Assembly: GCA_964540605.1 (NCBI GenBank)
Contig: CAZINM010000038.1
Location: forward strand, 1 to 10,564
DNA length: 10,564 nt
Direction of reading: 5' to 3'
Source of the DNA: CAZINM01 sp964540605
GTDB lineage: Bacteria > Patescibacteriota > Dojkabacteria > SC72 > JAHDCA01
The position numbers and the translations under genes were made by a program. The stretch's first letter is position 1; each line of letters opens with the position of its first letter. The notes below the pieces were generated by a model. The model made no database searches. It had not been told where the DNA came from and saw only the letters and a list, made by a program, of their open reading frames with translations. Positions 1-7,303 of this stretch are shown here, piece after piece.

Positions 1-1084
1 CATCTGAAATGGTTGTTATATCTTCTGAAATCGAAGCGCTTAATGTGGAAAGTCCGACAGGACCACCACCGAAATGATCATACATGACCCAAAGCAGTTG
101 ACGATCTATTGATTCAAGTCCGTATTCATCAATACCTAATAAAGATAAAGCCTTGTTAACCATATCTACACTAATGGACCTCATTTCGGGAGATTCAGCT
201 TGAAAATAATCTCTTACCCTTCTATATAATCGCAAAGCTACTCTACCAGTTCCTCTTGCTCTACCTGCAATATGTGCTAAAGCTTCTCTATCAACATCTA
301 TTGATTCTATTGAGGCGGCTCTGGCGACAATTTTCCTAAGATCATCTTCAGAGAAATAATCCAACCTTTGAACTAGTCCGAATCTCTCTCTCATAGGAGA
401 GCTGATTCTACCAATTTGAGTTGTAGCACCGATCAAAGTGAATGGCTCTAGATTTAATCGTATCGTTTTAGCAGCGGGACCCTTGCCCATTATTATATCG
501 ATCACGCCATCTTCCATTGCTGGATATAATATCTCTTCAACAGTTCTGGATAATCTATGGATCTCATCAATGAACAAAATATCGTTATGTCTTAGATTCG
601 TTAATATAGCTGCAAGATCACCCTGGCGTTCTATAGCAGGCCCTGAAGTGATCCTAAGTGATGAACCGACCTCATTTGCTATAGATATCGCAAATGTAGT
701 TTTACCAAGCCCTGGAGGACCGTAAAATAGTATGTGATCCATAACATCTCCTCGTTTTTTAGCAGCTTGTATCATCATTCTCAAAGTTCTTTTCTCTTGC
801 TCCCTCCCTATTATTTCATCGAAATTTTTAGGCCGTATCGTTTCTTCTATATTATCAACACTTTCTAAACCATTGGTATTTGTATCATAGTCCGAAGTTT
901 TTTCTGTAGGGATAGCTGATCCATTCTGATAATGACCTAGATCTGTTTCATCCCCCACCCTTTTGCTAATTTCATCGGTATTAGCTGAACTATTAATAGT
1001 ACTACTATCGATTATCTCGATCTCGTGCCCTTTTTTCGTTTTCTTCTGGCCATCACTTTGTGACGACATACTTGAGACTACCAT
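1..1084 (-). CDS. ruvB: Holliday junction branch-migration ATPase RuvB (C-terminus cut by window edge)
   Basis: RuvB is the hexameric AAA+ motor that, with RuvA, drives branch migration of Holliday junctions. This frame was read by reverse-complementing the window edge; 361 codons are present. Visible motifs are RPKNFDEIIG (84-93), Walker A GPPGLGKTT (122-130), TSGPAIERQGDLAAILTNL (146 on), Walker B DEIHRL (173-178), sensor I GATT (219-222), the arginine-finger region SPMRERFG, sensor II RGTGRVALR (277-285) and the winged-helix start HFGGGPVGL. About 50 C-terminal residues should lie beyond base 1. The ATG at 1084 is chosen because GAGGGGAG lies 9 bases upstream; a second in-frame ATG is at 1069. 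Residues 1-80 are a hydrophilic Ser/Asp/Thr/Asn-rich tail, about 60 longer than in E. coli. Sensor II reads GTGR where GTPR is usual. It is the last gene of yebC-ruvC-ruvA-ruvB, 47 bases after ruvA. Confidence 0.95.
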   Translation of the reverse strand, partial: MVVSSMSSQSDGQKKTKKGHEIEIIDSSTINSSANTDEISKRVGDETDLGHYQNGSAIPTEKTSDYDTNTNGLESVDNIEETIRPKNFDEIIGREQEKRTLRMMIQAAKKRGDVMDHILFYGPPGLGKTTFAISIANEVGSSLRITSGPAIERQGDLAAILTNLRHNDILFIDEIHRLSRTVEEILYPAMEDGVIDIIMGKGPAAKTIRLNLEPFTLIGATTQIGRISSPMRERFGLVQRLDYFSEDDLRKIVARAASIESIDVDREALAHIAGRARGTGRVALRLYRRVRDYFQAESPEMRSISVDMVNKALSLLGIDEYGLESIDRQLLWVMYDHFGGGPVGLSTLSASISEDITTISD

Positions 1085-1093
1085 AATTGTTTA

Positions 1094-1101
1094 CTCCCCT
1101 C
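1094..1101 (-). promoter_or_regulatory. Shine-Dalgarno of ruvB
   Basis: GAGGGGAG on the minus strand, 9 bases before the ATG at 1084. It is the only clear Shine-Dalgarno in the window and supports the far-upstream start that gives RuvB its N-terminal extension. Confidence 0.6.
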
Positions 1102-1131
1102 TTAAAACTTTTTGTAATAAGCTTTCTATGC

Positions 1132-1683
1132 TTAAAGCGTTATCTTCTTTAATACTGATCTCCCCTTATCTACCATATTTTTCACATCAATACCTGTAAA
1201 ACCTAAACTCCTAAGTGCCGTTGCTAATTCATCCAATATCTCAGGCTGTTTCTCCTTTTTCTCCTCATTTTCTGAAGCTAAAACCCCAGAAAGCTCTAAT
1301 ATGATCTTTTTTGCACCTTTTTGACCTAATCCTTTAACTTTACTAAGTGAAACATGATCAGCTGATAGGATCATCTCCTTCACTTTGCTACTTCCATATG
1401 TTGAAAGTATTGCTAAAGCACTTTTTGGACCTATGCCTGAAACAGAGTTCAATGTCTCGAAGAAATCACGATCTCCTTTAGACACAAAACCATACAGGTC
1501 TTGTCTATCTTCTTTAACCTTAAGTGTAGTATGTACCAGAATATCCTCACCAGGCTCTACGAAAGGATAACTTGCAGGTACATGTATACGATATCCTATA
1601 CCCCCGGGGGTTCTTACTTCTATATAACAATTATCTTTTTCAATTTTGTGGTCAATGACTTTTCCACTTATTTCTACGATCAT
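1132..1683 (-). CDS. ruvA: Holliday junction-binding protein RuvA
   Basis: RuvA binds the four-way junction as a tetramer, holds it open and recruits RuvB. The protein has 183 residues, slightly shorter than E. coli RuvA (203). An N-terminal OB fold (about 1-65) ends in KEDRQDLYGF, whose E58-D59 match the acidic pin. Two helix-hairpin-helix motifs follow, VSGIGPKSA (81-89) and VKGLGQKGAKKI (116-127). A charged linker (about 137-148) leads to the small RuvB-contacting domain III, with ALRSLGFTGIDVKNMV at 156-171. The ATG at 1683 overlaps the ruvC stop as ATGA, so the two are probably translationally coupled; no Shine-Dalgarno is visible. All three domains are present, so I expect a working protein. 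Confidence 0.96.
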   Translation of the reverse strand: MIVEISGKVIDHKIEKDNCYIEVRTPGGIGYRIHVPASYPFVEPGEDILVHTTLKVKEDRQDLYGFVSKGDRDFFETLNSVSGIGPKSALAILSTYGSSKVKEMILSADHVSLSKVKGLGQKGAKKIILELSGVLASENEEKKEKQPEILDELATALRSLGFTGIDVKNMVDKGRSVLKKITL

Positions 1684-2177
1684 ATCCGTTTAAGTAAACT
1701 ATTATTAAAATTAATATCGCAAGTTGTAATTGCCACTGCAACAGCATCTGCAGCATCATCAGGTTTTGGGATCTCATTCAATCCACATAACATTTTAACA
1801 TTTTCTTGCACTTGTGATTTTGGAGCTCTACCGTACCCAGAGATCGCATTCTTCACTTGTAAAGGTGATATGTGCACAATGTTTATTGAAGCTTCATTCA
1901 ATGAGAGTACTACCACTCCCCTAGCCTCACTAACTTTCATCGCAGTAGTGACATTTCTATGAAATATTAATGTCTCTATACCTGCGATATCTGGTTTGAA
2001 TCTATTAATTATCTGAGTCATATCGTGATAGATCTCTGAAAGCCTACTCTCCAAAGGGAGATCTTTTGAAGTTGATATGACACCATAATCACATAAAGAG
2101 ATAGAACGATCATTATTCTGATCGATCACCGCCCATCCGACGAGTGCATATCCAGGATCTATCCCAATTATTCTCAT
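1680..2177 (-). CDS. ruvC: Holliday junction resolvase RuvC
   Basis: RuvC is the dimeric, metal-dependent endonuclease that cuts Holliday junctions symmetrically. The 165-residue protein has the full RNase H-like set of acidic residues: D7 in IIGIDPGYA, E68 in AGIETLIFHRN, and D141 and D144 in KPDDAADAVAVAI. The central SPLQVKNAISGYGRAPKSQVQ segment is also family-typical. Length is normal (E. coli 173). The ATG at 2177 is fixed by the family N-terminus; the leader has no Shine-Dalgarno. The gene ends in UGA within the ATGA overlap with ruvA, which also shows that UGA is a stop in this organism. It follows yebC after 76 bases, a gap with a candidate promoter. Confidence 0.97.
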   Translation of the reverse strand: MRIIGIDPGYALVGWAVIDQNNDRSISLCDYGVISTSKDLPLESRLSEIYHDMTQIINRFKPDIAGIETLIFHRNVTTAMKVSEARGVVVLSLNEASINIVHISPLQVKNAISGYGRAPKSQVQENVKMLCGLNEIPKPDDAADAVAVAITTCDINFNNSLLKRI

Positions 2178-2214
2178 AATTAAATAATAAAATAGTAATA
2201 AATATGATCTACCG

Positions 2215-2244
2215 ATCCTATTTTTGAAATTTTAAACATGACAA
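2215..2244 (-). promoter_or_regulatory. Candidate promoter of ruvC-ruvA-ruvB
   Basis: On the minus strand TTGTCA (2239-2244, five of six bases of the -35 consensus) and TAGGAT (2215-2220, four of six of the -10) are separated by 18 bases. Predicted transcription would start near 2208, about 30 bases before the ruvC ATG. It lies in the spacer after yebC, so ruvCAB may be transcribed apart from yebC. Weak -10; inferred from pattern only. Confidence 0.35.
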
Positions 2245-2253
2245 AGATCACAC

Positions 2254-3069
2254 CTATTCAAGCAGTTCATCGATCTCTGTCCAAACTGATTGTACTTCAT
2301 CTAGATCTTCTACTGCTTCTATAAAATCATTTATTTTCGCTACTGTGTTATCTGAAGCATCATTTTTTGGAGTATTTGGCTTCCATACAAGCTCAGCAGA
2401 TATAATTACATAGCCCAAACCATTAATTGCATCGCGTACATGAGCCAGATCCTTTGCACCTGTATATATGCTTATATATTTACCATTCAATGATTCCTCA
2501 TCCATCTCTGTTTCCTCAAATTGCTTGAAATCAATGATCCCTGGAATCTCAATGATCTTCATAACAACCTCCTCTTCATCAACAAAGATCATTTCATCTT
2601 CATGCCCATATTTTTCAGATTTCTTCATGAAAGCAGGCCTTATGACAATATTTCCCTTTTGAGAGAAATTCCAAGCAACAGAGCCTGATTCACCCAATGT
2701 ACCACCATGTGATGAAAATATAGTTCTCAATTCAGATACAGTTCGATTCTTATTATCTGTTAAAGTTTCGATTATCATTGAAATACCTTCAGGACCATAC
2801 CCTTCATACATTGCTGACTCTATATTCATTGATTCACCACTTTTACCAGAACCTTTATCTATAGCCCTTTGGATGTTCTCCATTGGCATACTTACAGCCT
2901 TTGCTTTATCAACGAGAAGTCTTAAAGTAAAATTTGAATCAAGATCTCCTCCTCCATCTCTAGCAGCAATACTTATCTGCTGCGACATTTTTGAGAAAAC
3001 CTTGCCTTTTTTAGCATCATTTAAACCTTTTTTATGCTTGATCTTTGACCATTTTGAATGTCCTGACAT
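2254..3069 (-). CDS. yebC: YebC/PmpR/TACO1-family protein
   Basis: The N-terminus MSGHSKWSKIKHKKGLNDAKKGKVFSK is the family signature. Other hallmarks are NFTLRLLVDKAKAVSMPMENIQRAIDKGSG, YEGYGPEGISMIIETLTDNKNRT, and FSSHGGTLGESGSVAWNF. The family was first annotated as transcriptional regulators; more recent work on bacterial YebC and mitochondrial TACO1 ties it to translation through difficult (proline-rich) stretches. The protein has 271 residues against a usual 240-250. The excess seems to lie in a charged insertion in the middle (about residues 150-195, GHEDEMIFVDEEEVV and FEETEMDEESLNG). A TTG lies five codons upstream, but the ATG at 3069 gives the exact family start and is chosen. Its position before ruvC matches the arrangement in E. 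coli and many other bacteria. Confidence 0.95.
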   Translation of the reverse strand: MSGHSKWSKIKHKKGLNDAKKGKVFSKMSQQISIAARDGGGDLDSNFTLRLLVDKAKAVSMPMENIQRAIDKGSGKSGESMNIESAMYEGYGPEGISMIIETLTDNKNRTVSELRTIFSSHGGTLGESGSVAWNFSQKGNIVIRPAFMKKSEKYGHEDEMIFVDEEEVVMKIIEIPGIIDFKQFEETEMDEESLNGKYISIYTGAKDLAHVRDAINGLGYVIISAELVWKPNTPKNDASDNTVAKINDFIEAVEDLDEVQSVWTEIDELLE

Positions 3070-3097
3070 ATATTTATCATCCAAATTTACTGTTGCT

Positions 3098-3103
3098 ATT
3101 TTA
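3098..3103 (-). promoter_or_regulatory. Candidate -10 box for yebC
   Basis: TAAAAT on the minus strand (five of six bases of TATAAT), 28 bases before the yebC ATG at 3069; predicted start of transcription near 3091. No convincing -35 at the right distance (AAGCTA). Low certainty. Confidence 0.3.
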
Positions 3104-3126
3104 TCACACAGCAGATGAATTAGCTT

Positions 3127-3152
3127 AAAGATTTATTATTAATTAAATCTTT
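3127..3152. repeat. AT-rich perfect inverted repeat between the ATPase gene and yebC
   Basis: AAAGATTTA (3127-3135) and TAAATCTTT (3144-3152) are exact reverse complements around an 8-base centre. The repeat lies 46 bases after the ATPase stop and just upstream of the candidate yebC -10 box. It has only one G-C pair per arm and no T-run follows on either strand, so it is a poor intrinsic terminator. An operator-like site over the yebC promoter is equally possible. Confidence 0.5.
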
Positions 3153-3198
3153 CTGTTGAATATTCAAGTGAAATAACACCAGGAGATAAATATTACTG

Positions 3199-5973
3199 CT
3201 AGTTATCCTCATGGTTATTTTGCTGTCCGTTATTATCGTCATTATTAAGAACTATTTTCATATTCGGAAGGACAATTGATTGAACGCCATTTGTGTGATC
3301 ATCATTGTTATTATTAGCCTTGTTATCTATTATTTCTTGTGGTGAACTTTGTCTACTAACAGTTGCATTTGATTGTTCATTTGACTTGATCTGTTGTGGT
3401 GATTTACTCAATTGACTTGGCTTATTTGATGGCTGATCGTACTCTTTACGCCTATCATTATTATATTCTTTATAAGGTTTATGTGTTCTATTCTCACTTT
3501 GTCGTTCAACTTCATCCCTTTGCAATAATGACCTATTACCTTTTTCACTATATGTTTGATTTGCCCATCTTTGAATCTTATCTTCGATCAATTCTCTAGA
3601 TGTTCCGTATCTCTCTCTTGATGCATTTATTACTTTTTCTCTATTATTGAACTTCTCAAGCCTAGTCTTATGATTTAGTGATTTTGCACTAAACGGTTTA
3701 GATGTCATACCATCTATGCAAAGTTTCAGATACATTGCATGAGATTCTAAAGCTACAAGATCTTCGGCATCAAATTCGGGTGTAAATTCATTTGCAAGTA
3801 TAGAGGCATCACTCTGGCTTACAACGAATGAAGCTAGTGTACCTACATTACCAAATATTGCATATCTAACAGTCAATGGGATCTGCTCAATATACTGATT
3901 TGTCATTACAAGATTCAGCCTAAACTTCCTTGCCTCTGAAAGGATCTTTGCAAAACTATCTGTTGCAAAATTTTGGAATTCATCAACATAAAGGAAGAAA
4001 TCCTCTCTTTGCTCTTCTGGTATATCTACCCTTCTCATCGCAGCGGATTGAAGTCTTGTTATGATCATACCTCCTAAAAGTGATGCACTCTCCTCTCCTA
4101 TTTTTCCTTGTGCCAAATTGATAAGTAAGATCTTCTTATTATTCATTATGTCCTCAATATTGATGGTAGATTTAACTTGTCCAACAATATTCCTAATAAC
4201 AGCTGAAGAAATGAAACGACCAACTTTGTTTTGAATAGGAGCGATCGCTTCGGTAATTAATCTTGAATTCTCTGACATCTTTGAGAATTCATCCTCCCAA
4301 AATTTCAAAAGAATAGGATCTTTAACCTGTTTTAATATGAACTTCCTAAAGTTTGAATCTATTAGTATCCTCTGCACAGCAAGAATTGTTGTATTTTGAG
4401 CTTCTATACAAGTTGCGATAGCATTCTGTAAAAGATATTGAAGCCTCGGTCCCCATGACTCACCAAATTGCTTTTTAAATACACTTACAACACCATCTGT
4501 AATAAGATCTCTTTGTGAGAGATCGTCAAGTTCAAGCATGTTAAAACCGATCGGATTATTTATATCTGAAGGATCAAAATACACTACATCATTTATTCTT
4601 TGAGGTGGAATATAATCTAAGATCTCATCAATATCCTGACCGTGAGGATCAATATAACAGACGCCATCCCCCTTTAAAATATCAGAAACGATCATATTCT
4701 TGAAAGTTGATGATTTACCCACACCTGTTTTACCTAATAAATACATATGTCGTCTTCTATCTGCTCTTTTAACTCCGAAAAGAAATTTCTCTTCACGATA
4801 ATCAGTCTCACCGAATACAGTAATATCATCAACAACACCCAGAATTGGAAGGTCAAGAGGTGGTTCAGCTTTTCTTGCCCTACTCCAATTGATATTAGGT
4901 GTTTCTACAGAATTATTGGGGAGATGGAATATAGAAGCTAACTCCTCAATATTAACTATATCTAAAGGTTCTGCAGGCAGATATCGTCGCAAATAATCGT
5001 TGTAAACTTCTTCTCCTGAGAAATCTTTTTTTGCATGCACAAAACCATTTAGATGTGATGTCGTGAACTGCTTGAAACTTGCTACAACATCTCGTAATAA
5101 TTGCTCAGATGAGAACTCATCACCTGCTTTAGTAACAACACGAATTGCTAATTCAAAGCCCGGTTTCAACATCTTCTCCTCTATCTGAGCTAGCTCTGCG
5201 TCTTGACCTGGTGCTAATTTAACAACTTCTTTTGCCTTTTTTGCATCTTCTGCTGAAGCATTTAAGTTAATGTTTGAGATCGCATTACCCATATCACTTA
5301 GAAATTGTTTCCAAAGTGACTTCTTTTCAGGATCCCTCCCCTCTTTTATCGCCGTAATATAATCTTTTGAAGCATCTTGCCAATAGTTAGATATTGGCCT
5401 CACTAACATCTGCAACCAAATTGATTGTCCATCACTTAGATCTGACATAGCACCTGTTATTGCTGCTAAAGGATCTACTTCAAAACTTCTGAATGTCTTT
5501 ATTGGAAAAATAAAATCTTTATCTAACTCTATCTCTCCAGTTGTTACATAAGCCTGGTACTTCTCTCCATTTGCATATGTTGCTGGTATCGGTTCTAGTG
5601 CATAATCCTGAATAAAACTGATGTCTGCATTAGGATATTGCGCATAGATCTGACCTTCAACAAATTTGGCAATGTGCTTAGGAGATACAACATAAAAACG
5701 AATACCATTATTACCAGAAGAAACGATCTCAAAGCTGATCAAATCCAACGATTTCTTAGCATCACGTAGAATTCCATGTATAGATGCAAACATCTGCTCA
5801 GCAGCTAAAGGAGTTTTATCATTCTCCCTAGGAACAAGAACTTGCATTATAACTGGGCTCCTAACCTCTTCAAAAACCTCGACAACCTCATCTTTATTGC
5901 GACCCATGAAAATAAGGACTAGAACAAATCCGATCGCAGCTATAAATGATATAAATAGTAATCCTTGTAACAT
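3199..5973 (-). CDS. VirD4/TraG-like (HerA/FtsK superfamily) type IV secretion-type ATPase, membrane-anchored
   Basis: Probable hexameric DNA- or protein-translocating ATPase at the inner face of the membrane. From the ATG at 5973 it has 924 residues. Domains in order: one N-terminal membrane helix (about 3-22); a mixed N-terminal domain (about 40-350), with 'MFASIHGILRDAKKSLDLISFEIVS' resembling VirB4/HerA-type N-domains; and the ATPase core. The core shows Walker A GKTGVGKSS (414-422), DPHGQDIDEI (442-451), ESWGPRLQYLLQNA (505-518), NLAQGKIGEESA (619-630), Walker B YVDEFQNFAT (662-671), and a TNQY segment at 691-694 like the conserved Gln of sensor I. From about residue 775 the tail turns hydrophilic and Asn/Gln/Ser-rich and looks disordered. 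This core is familiar from CPR genomes as 'type IV secretion system DNA-binding'. A TTG at 5991 could add six residues; no Shine-Dalgarno helps. No VirB-like partners are in the window, so substrate and system are unknown. Confidence 0.85.
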   Translation of the reverse strand: MLQGLLFISFIAAIGFVLVLIFMGRNKDEVVEVFEEVRSPVIMQVLVPRENDKTPLAAEQMFASIHGILRDAKKSLDLISFEIVSSGNNGIRFYVVSPKHIAKFVEGQIYAQYPNADISFIQDYALEPIPATYANGEKYQAYVTTGEIELDKDFIFPIKTFRSFEVDPLAAITGAMSDLSDGQSIWLQMLVRPISNYWQDASKDYITAIKEGRDPEKKSLWKQFLSDMGNAISNINLNASAEDAKKAKEVVKLAPGQDAELAQIEEKMLKPGFELAIRVVTKAGDEFSSEQLLRDVVASFKQFTTSHLNGFVHAKKDFSGEEVYNDYLRRYLPAEPLDIVNIEELASIFHLPNNSVETPNINWSRARKAEPPLDLPILGVVDDITVFGETDYREEKFLFGVKRADRRRHMYLLGKTGVGKSSTFKNMIVSDILKGDGVCYIDPHGQDIDEILDYIPPQRINDVVYFDPSDINNPIGFNMLELDDLSQRDLITDGVVSVFKKQFGESWGPRLQYLLQNAIATCIEAQNTTILAVQRILIDSNFRKFILKQVKDPILLKFWEDEFSKMSENSRLITEAIAPIQNKVGRFISSAVIRNIVGQVKSTINIEDIMNNKKILLINLAQGKIGEESASLLGGMIITRLQSAAMRRVDIPEEQREDFFLYVDEFQNFATDSFAKILSEARKFRLNLVMTNQYIEQIPLTVRYAIFGNVGTLASFVVSQSDASILANEFTPEFDAEDLVALESHAMYLKLCIDGMTSKPFSAKSLNHKTRLEKFNNREKVINASRERYGTSRELIEDKIQRWANQTYSEKGNRSLLQRDEVERQSENRTHKPYKEYNNDRRKEYDQPSNKPSQLSKSPQQIKSNEQSNATVSRQSSPQEIIDNKANNNNDDHTNGVQSIVLPNMKIVLNNDDNNGQQNNHEDN

Positions 5974-6040
5974 AACAATCCATTCTAGCAAGAATATCTT
6001 TTACATCAAATAGTTATTAGAAAAACAGTAAATTCCAATA

Positions 6041-6058
6041 AATGATCTGCAGATCATT
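6041..6058. repeat. Perfect 18-bp palindrome upstream of the ATPase gene
   Basis: AATGATCTGCAGATCATT reads identically on both strands with no spacer. It lies 68 bases upstream of the ATPase ATG at 5973 and 67 bases after the stop of the preceding gene. As DNA it looks like a dimeric-regulator operator. As RNA it could fold as a 7-bp stem with a TGCA loop. It contains two GATC sites. I found no strong promoter beside it; the best pair is TTGGAA, 17 bases, AACTAT, which is weak. Confidence 0.6.
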
Positions 6059-6074
6059 CTCTTTTAGTAGATGG

Positions 6075-6098
6075 AAAATTGCTTGGATCAAGCCTTTT
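6075..6098 (-). terminator. Probable intrinsic terminator of the LytR_C protein gene
   Basis: Read on the minus strand: AAAA-G, stem GCTTG, loop ATC, stem CAAGC, AA, then TTTT. The five-bp stem is extended by outer AAAA/TTTT pairing across a small mismatch. It begins 27 bases after the TAA of the upstream gene. The stem is short and the T-run is only four bases, so termination may be partial. Confidence 0.4.
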
Positions 6099-6124
6099 AG
6101 CTTTTCTATAACTTCAATATAAAC

Positions 6125-7303
6125 TTAGTAGATCACATAAGGCAAAGATGATTCACTCATATCTTGCCCAAGTACAATAACAATATCCCCGGTTGACAAA
6201 AAAATTGGCCTCTCTTCAACTATTTGATAATTATCCATACCTATCAAAACTTCAACATATGATAATGTTTGTAAGAATTTCTCTTTATTAGGAACATAAA
6301 TTGTAGTTACTGGATATCCGTCTTCGCTATTGCCGATCCTAACAACATTCAAGCTATTATTTTGCAAGATCCTACTATATTTACTAGCCAATCCGGGAAT
6401 AATACTTCCATTATATATTTCGATCTTTGCCTGTTCTTTCTCAATATCCTTGCTGATGATCTGATCTAAGATCCCATTGATAGATTCATCAATTGCACTT
6501 TCTTTCAATAAAAATATCTCACTCCCATTTTTATGGATATAAGGTTGTAAATATTCTGTCTGAGAATAATCGATCGTTAACTGAGATCCATCTTCTGGTA
6601 CAAACTTGTTCATATATTTGAAAATATACGAGAGATCTAGATTTGAAGATACATTTTCAACTAAAGACCCAATTTCATCAAGCTTAATAAATTGATTGAT
6701 CAATTTTCCGACCTGTTTAATACTTTCATACTTTTTAGACGCACTAAGCTCTTTAGAATAACCAAACTCCGCTTTTAATATTTCTGTTGCTTCATGATCG
6801 ATCCAAATATAAGAATCGAACTCTGTAGCTAATAAATTTTCGATCTGCCAAATTGAATATTCTATCCCTAAACCCTCTTCATACTTTTCACCTATATATG
6901 GCAAATTTGATATTGGAACATAATCAGAAATATCACTATTATAGAGGCTCATATATACCTCACCGGGAATATGCTGGATCAAATAAAGACCTTTCTGCTC
7001 TGATGCTGTAAGTATAAAGATCGAAGATATTTTATCACTGTTATCATCACTTTCATTTATTATTAGGATGGTTTTATGAACACCACTTGCTAATCTTGGA
7101 GATTCATCAGAATTAAAATCTTCAATAACTTTATTTGTAACAGGGTTAGAAAGTTTTATCGAATTAATATATTTCGTAATACCATTCCAATTATTAGATA
7201 TCAAAATAATTAGTGATAAAACAAGTATCACGAATATTAAAGATTTATTAATTTTTCTCTTTTTTTTATCTTTAGCATTATTAAGCTTTTCAAACTGTCT
7301 CAT
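6125..7303 (-). CDS. Membrane-anchored LCP-like protein with C-terminal LytR_C domain
   Basis: From the ATG at 7303 the protein has 392 residues. A Lys/Arg-rich cytoplasmic start is followed by one membrane helix (about 21-37), leaving the rest outside the cell. Residues about 70-180 follow the order of a LytR-CpsA-Psr domain: ILIINE strand, SSIFILTASEQKGLYLIQHIPGEVYM, then a helix-strand segment IWQIENLLATEFDSYIWIDHE. The arginines and aspartates that bind phosphate and metal are gone (IPGEVY where IPRDxY is usual). Residues 292-381 are a clear LytR_C domain: IEIYNGSIIPGLASKYSRIL, TTIYVP and DIVIVLGQD. LCP enzymes attach glycopolymers to the cell wall; this one looks non-catalytic, so a binding or scaffolding role at the envelope is more likely. 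It has its own promoter and a probable terminator. Confidence 0.7.
   Translation of the reverse strand: MRQFEKLNNAKDKKKRKINKSLIFVILVLSLIILISNNWNGITKYINSIKLSNPVTNKVIEDFNSDESPRLASGVHKTILIINESDDNSDKISSIFILTASEQKGLYLIQHIPGEVYMSLYNSDISDYVPISNLPYIGEKYEEGLGIEYSIWQIENLLATEFDSYIWIDHEATEILKAEFGYSKELSASKKYESIKQVGKLINQFIKLDEIGSLVENVSSNLDLSYIFKYMNKFVPEDGSQLTIDYSQTEYLQPYIHKNGSEIFLLKESAIDESINGILDQIISKDIEKEQAKIEIYNGSIIPGLASKYSRILQNNSLNVVRIGNSEDGYPVTTIYVPNKEKFLQTLSYVEVLIGMDNYQIVEERPIFLSTGDIVIVLGQDMSESSLPYVIY

Noticed and set aside
438..725. Plus-strand 95-codon ORF
   Set aside because: It is antisense to the RuvB ATPase core, which has an unbroken set of conserved motifs.
5974..5991. TTG start adding six residues to the ATPase
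   Set aside because: The ATG at 5973 directly precedes the membrane helix; TTG has no supporting Shine-Dalgarno. Similar upstream TTG options for yebC (3084), the LytR_C gene (7309) and the synthase (8695) were dismissed on the same grounds.
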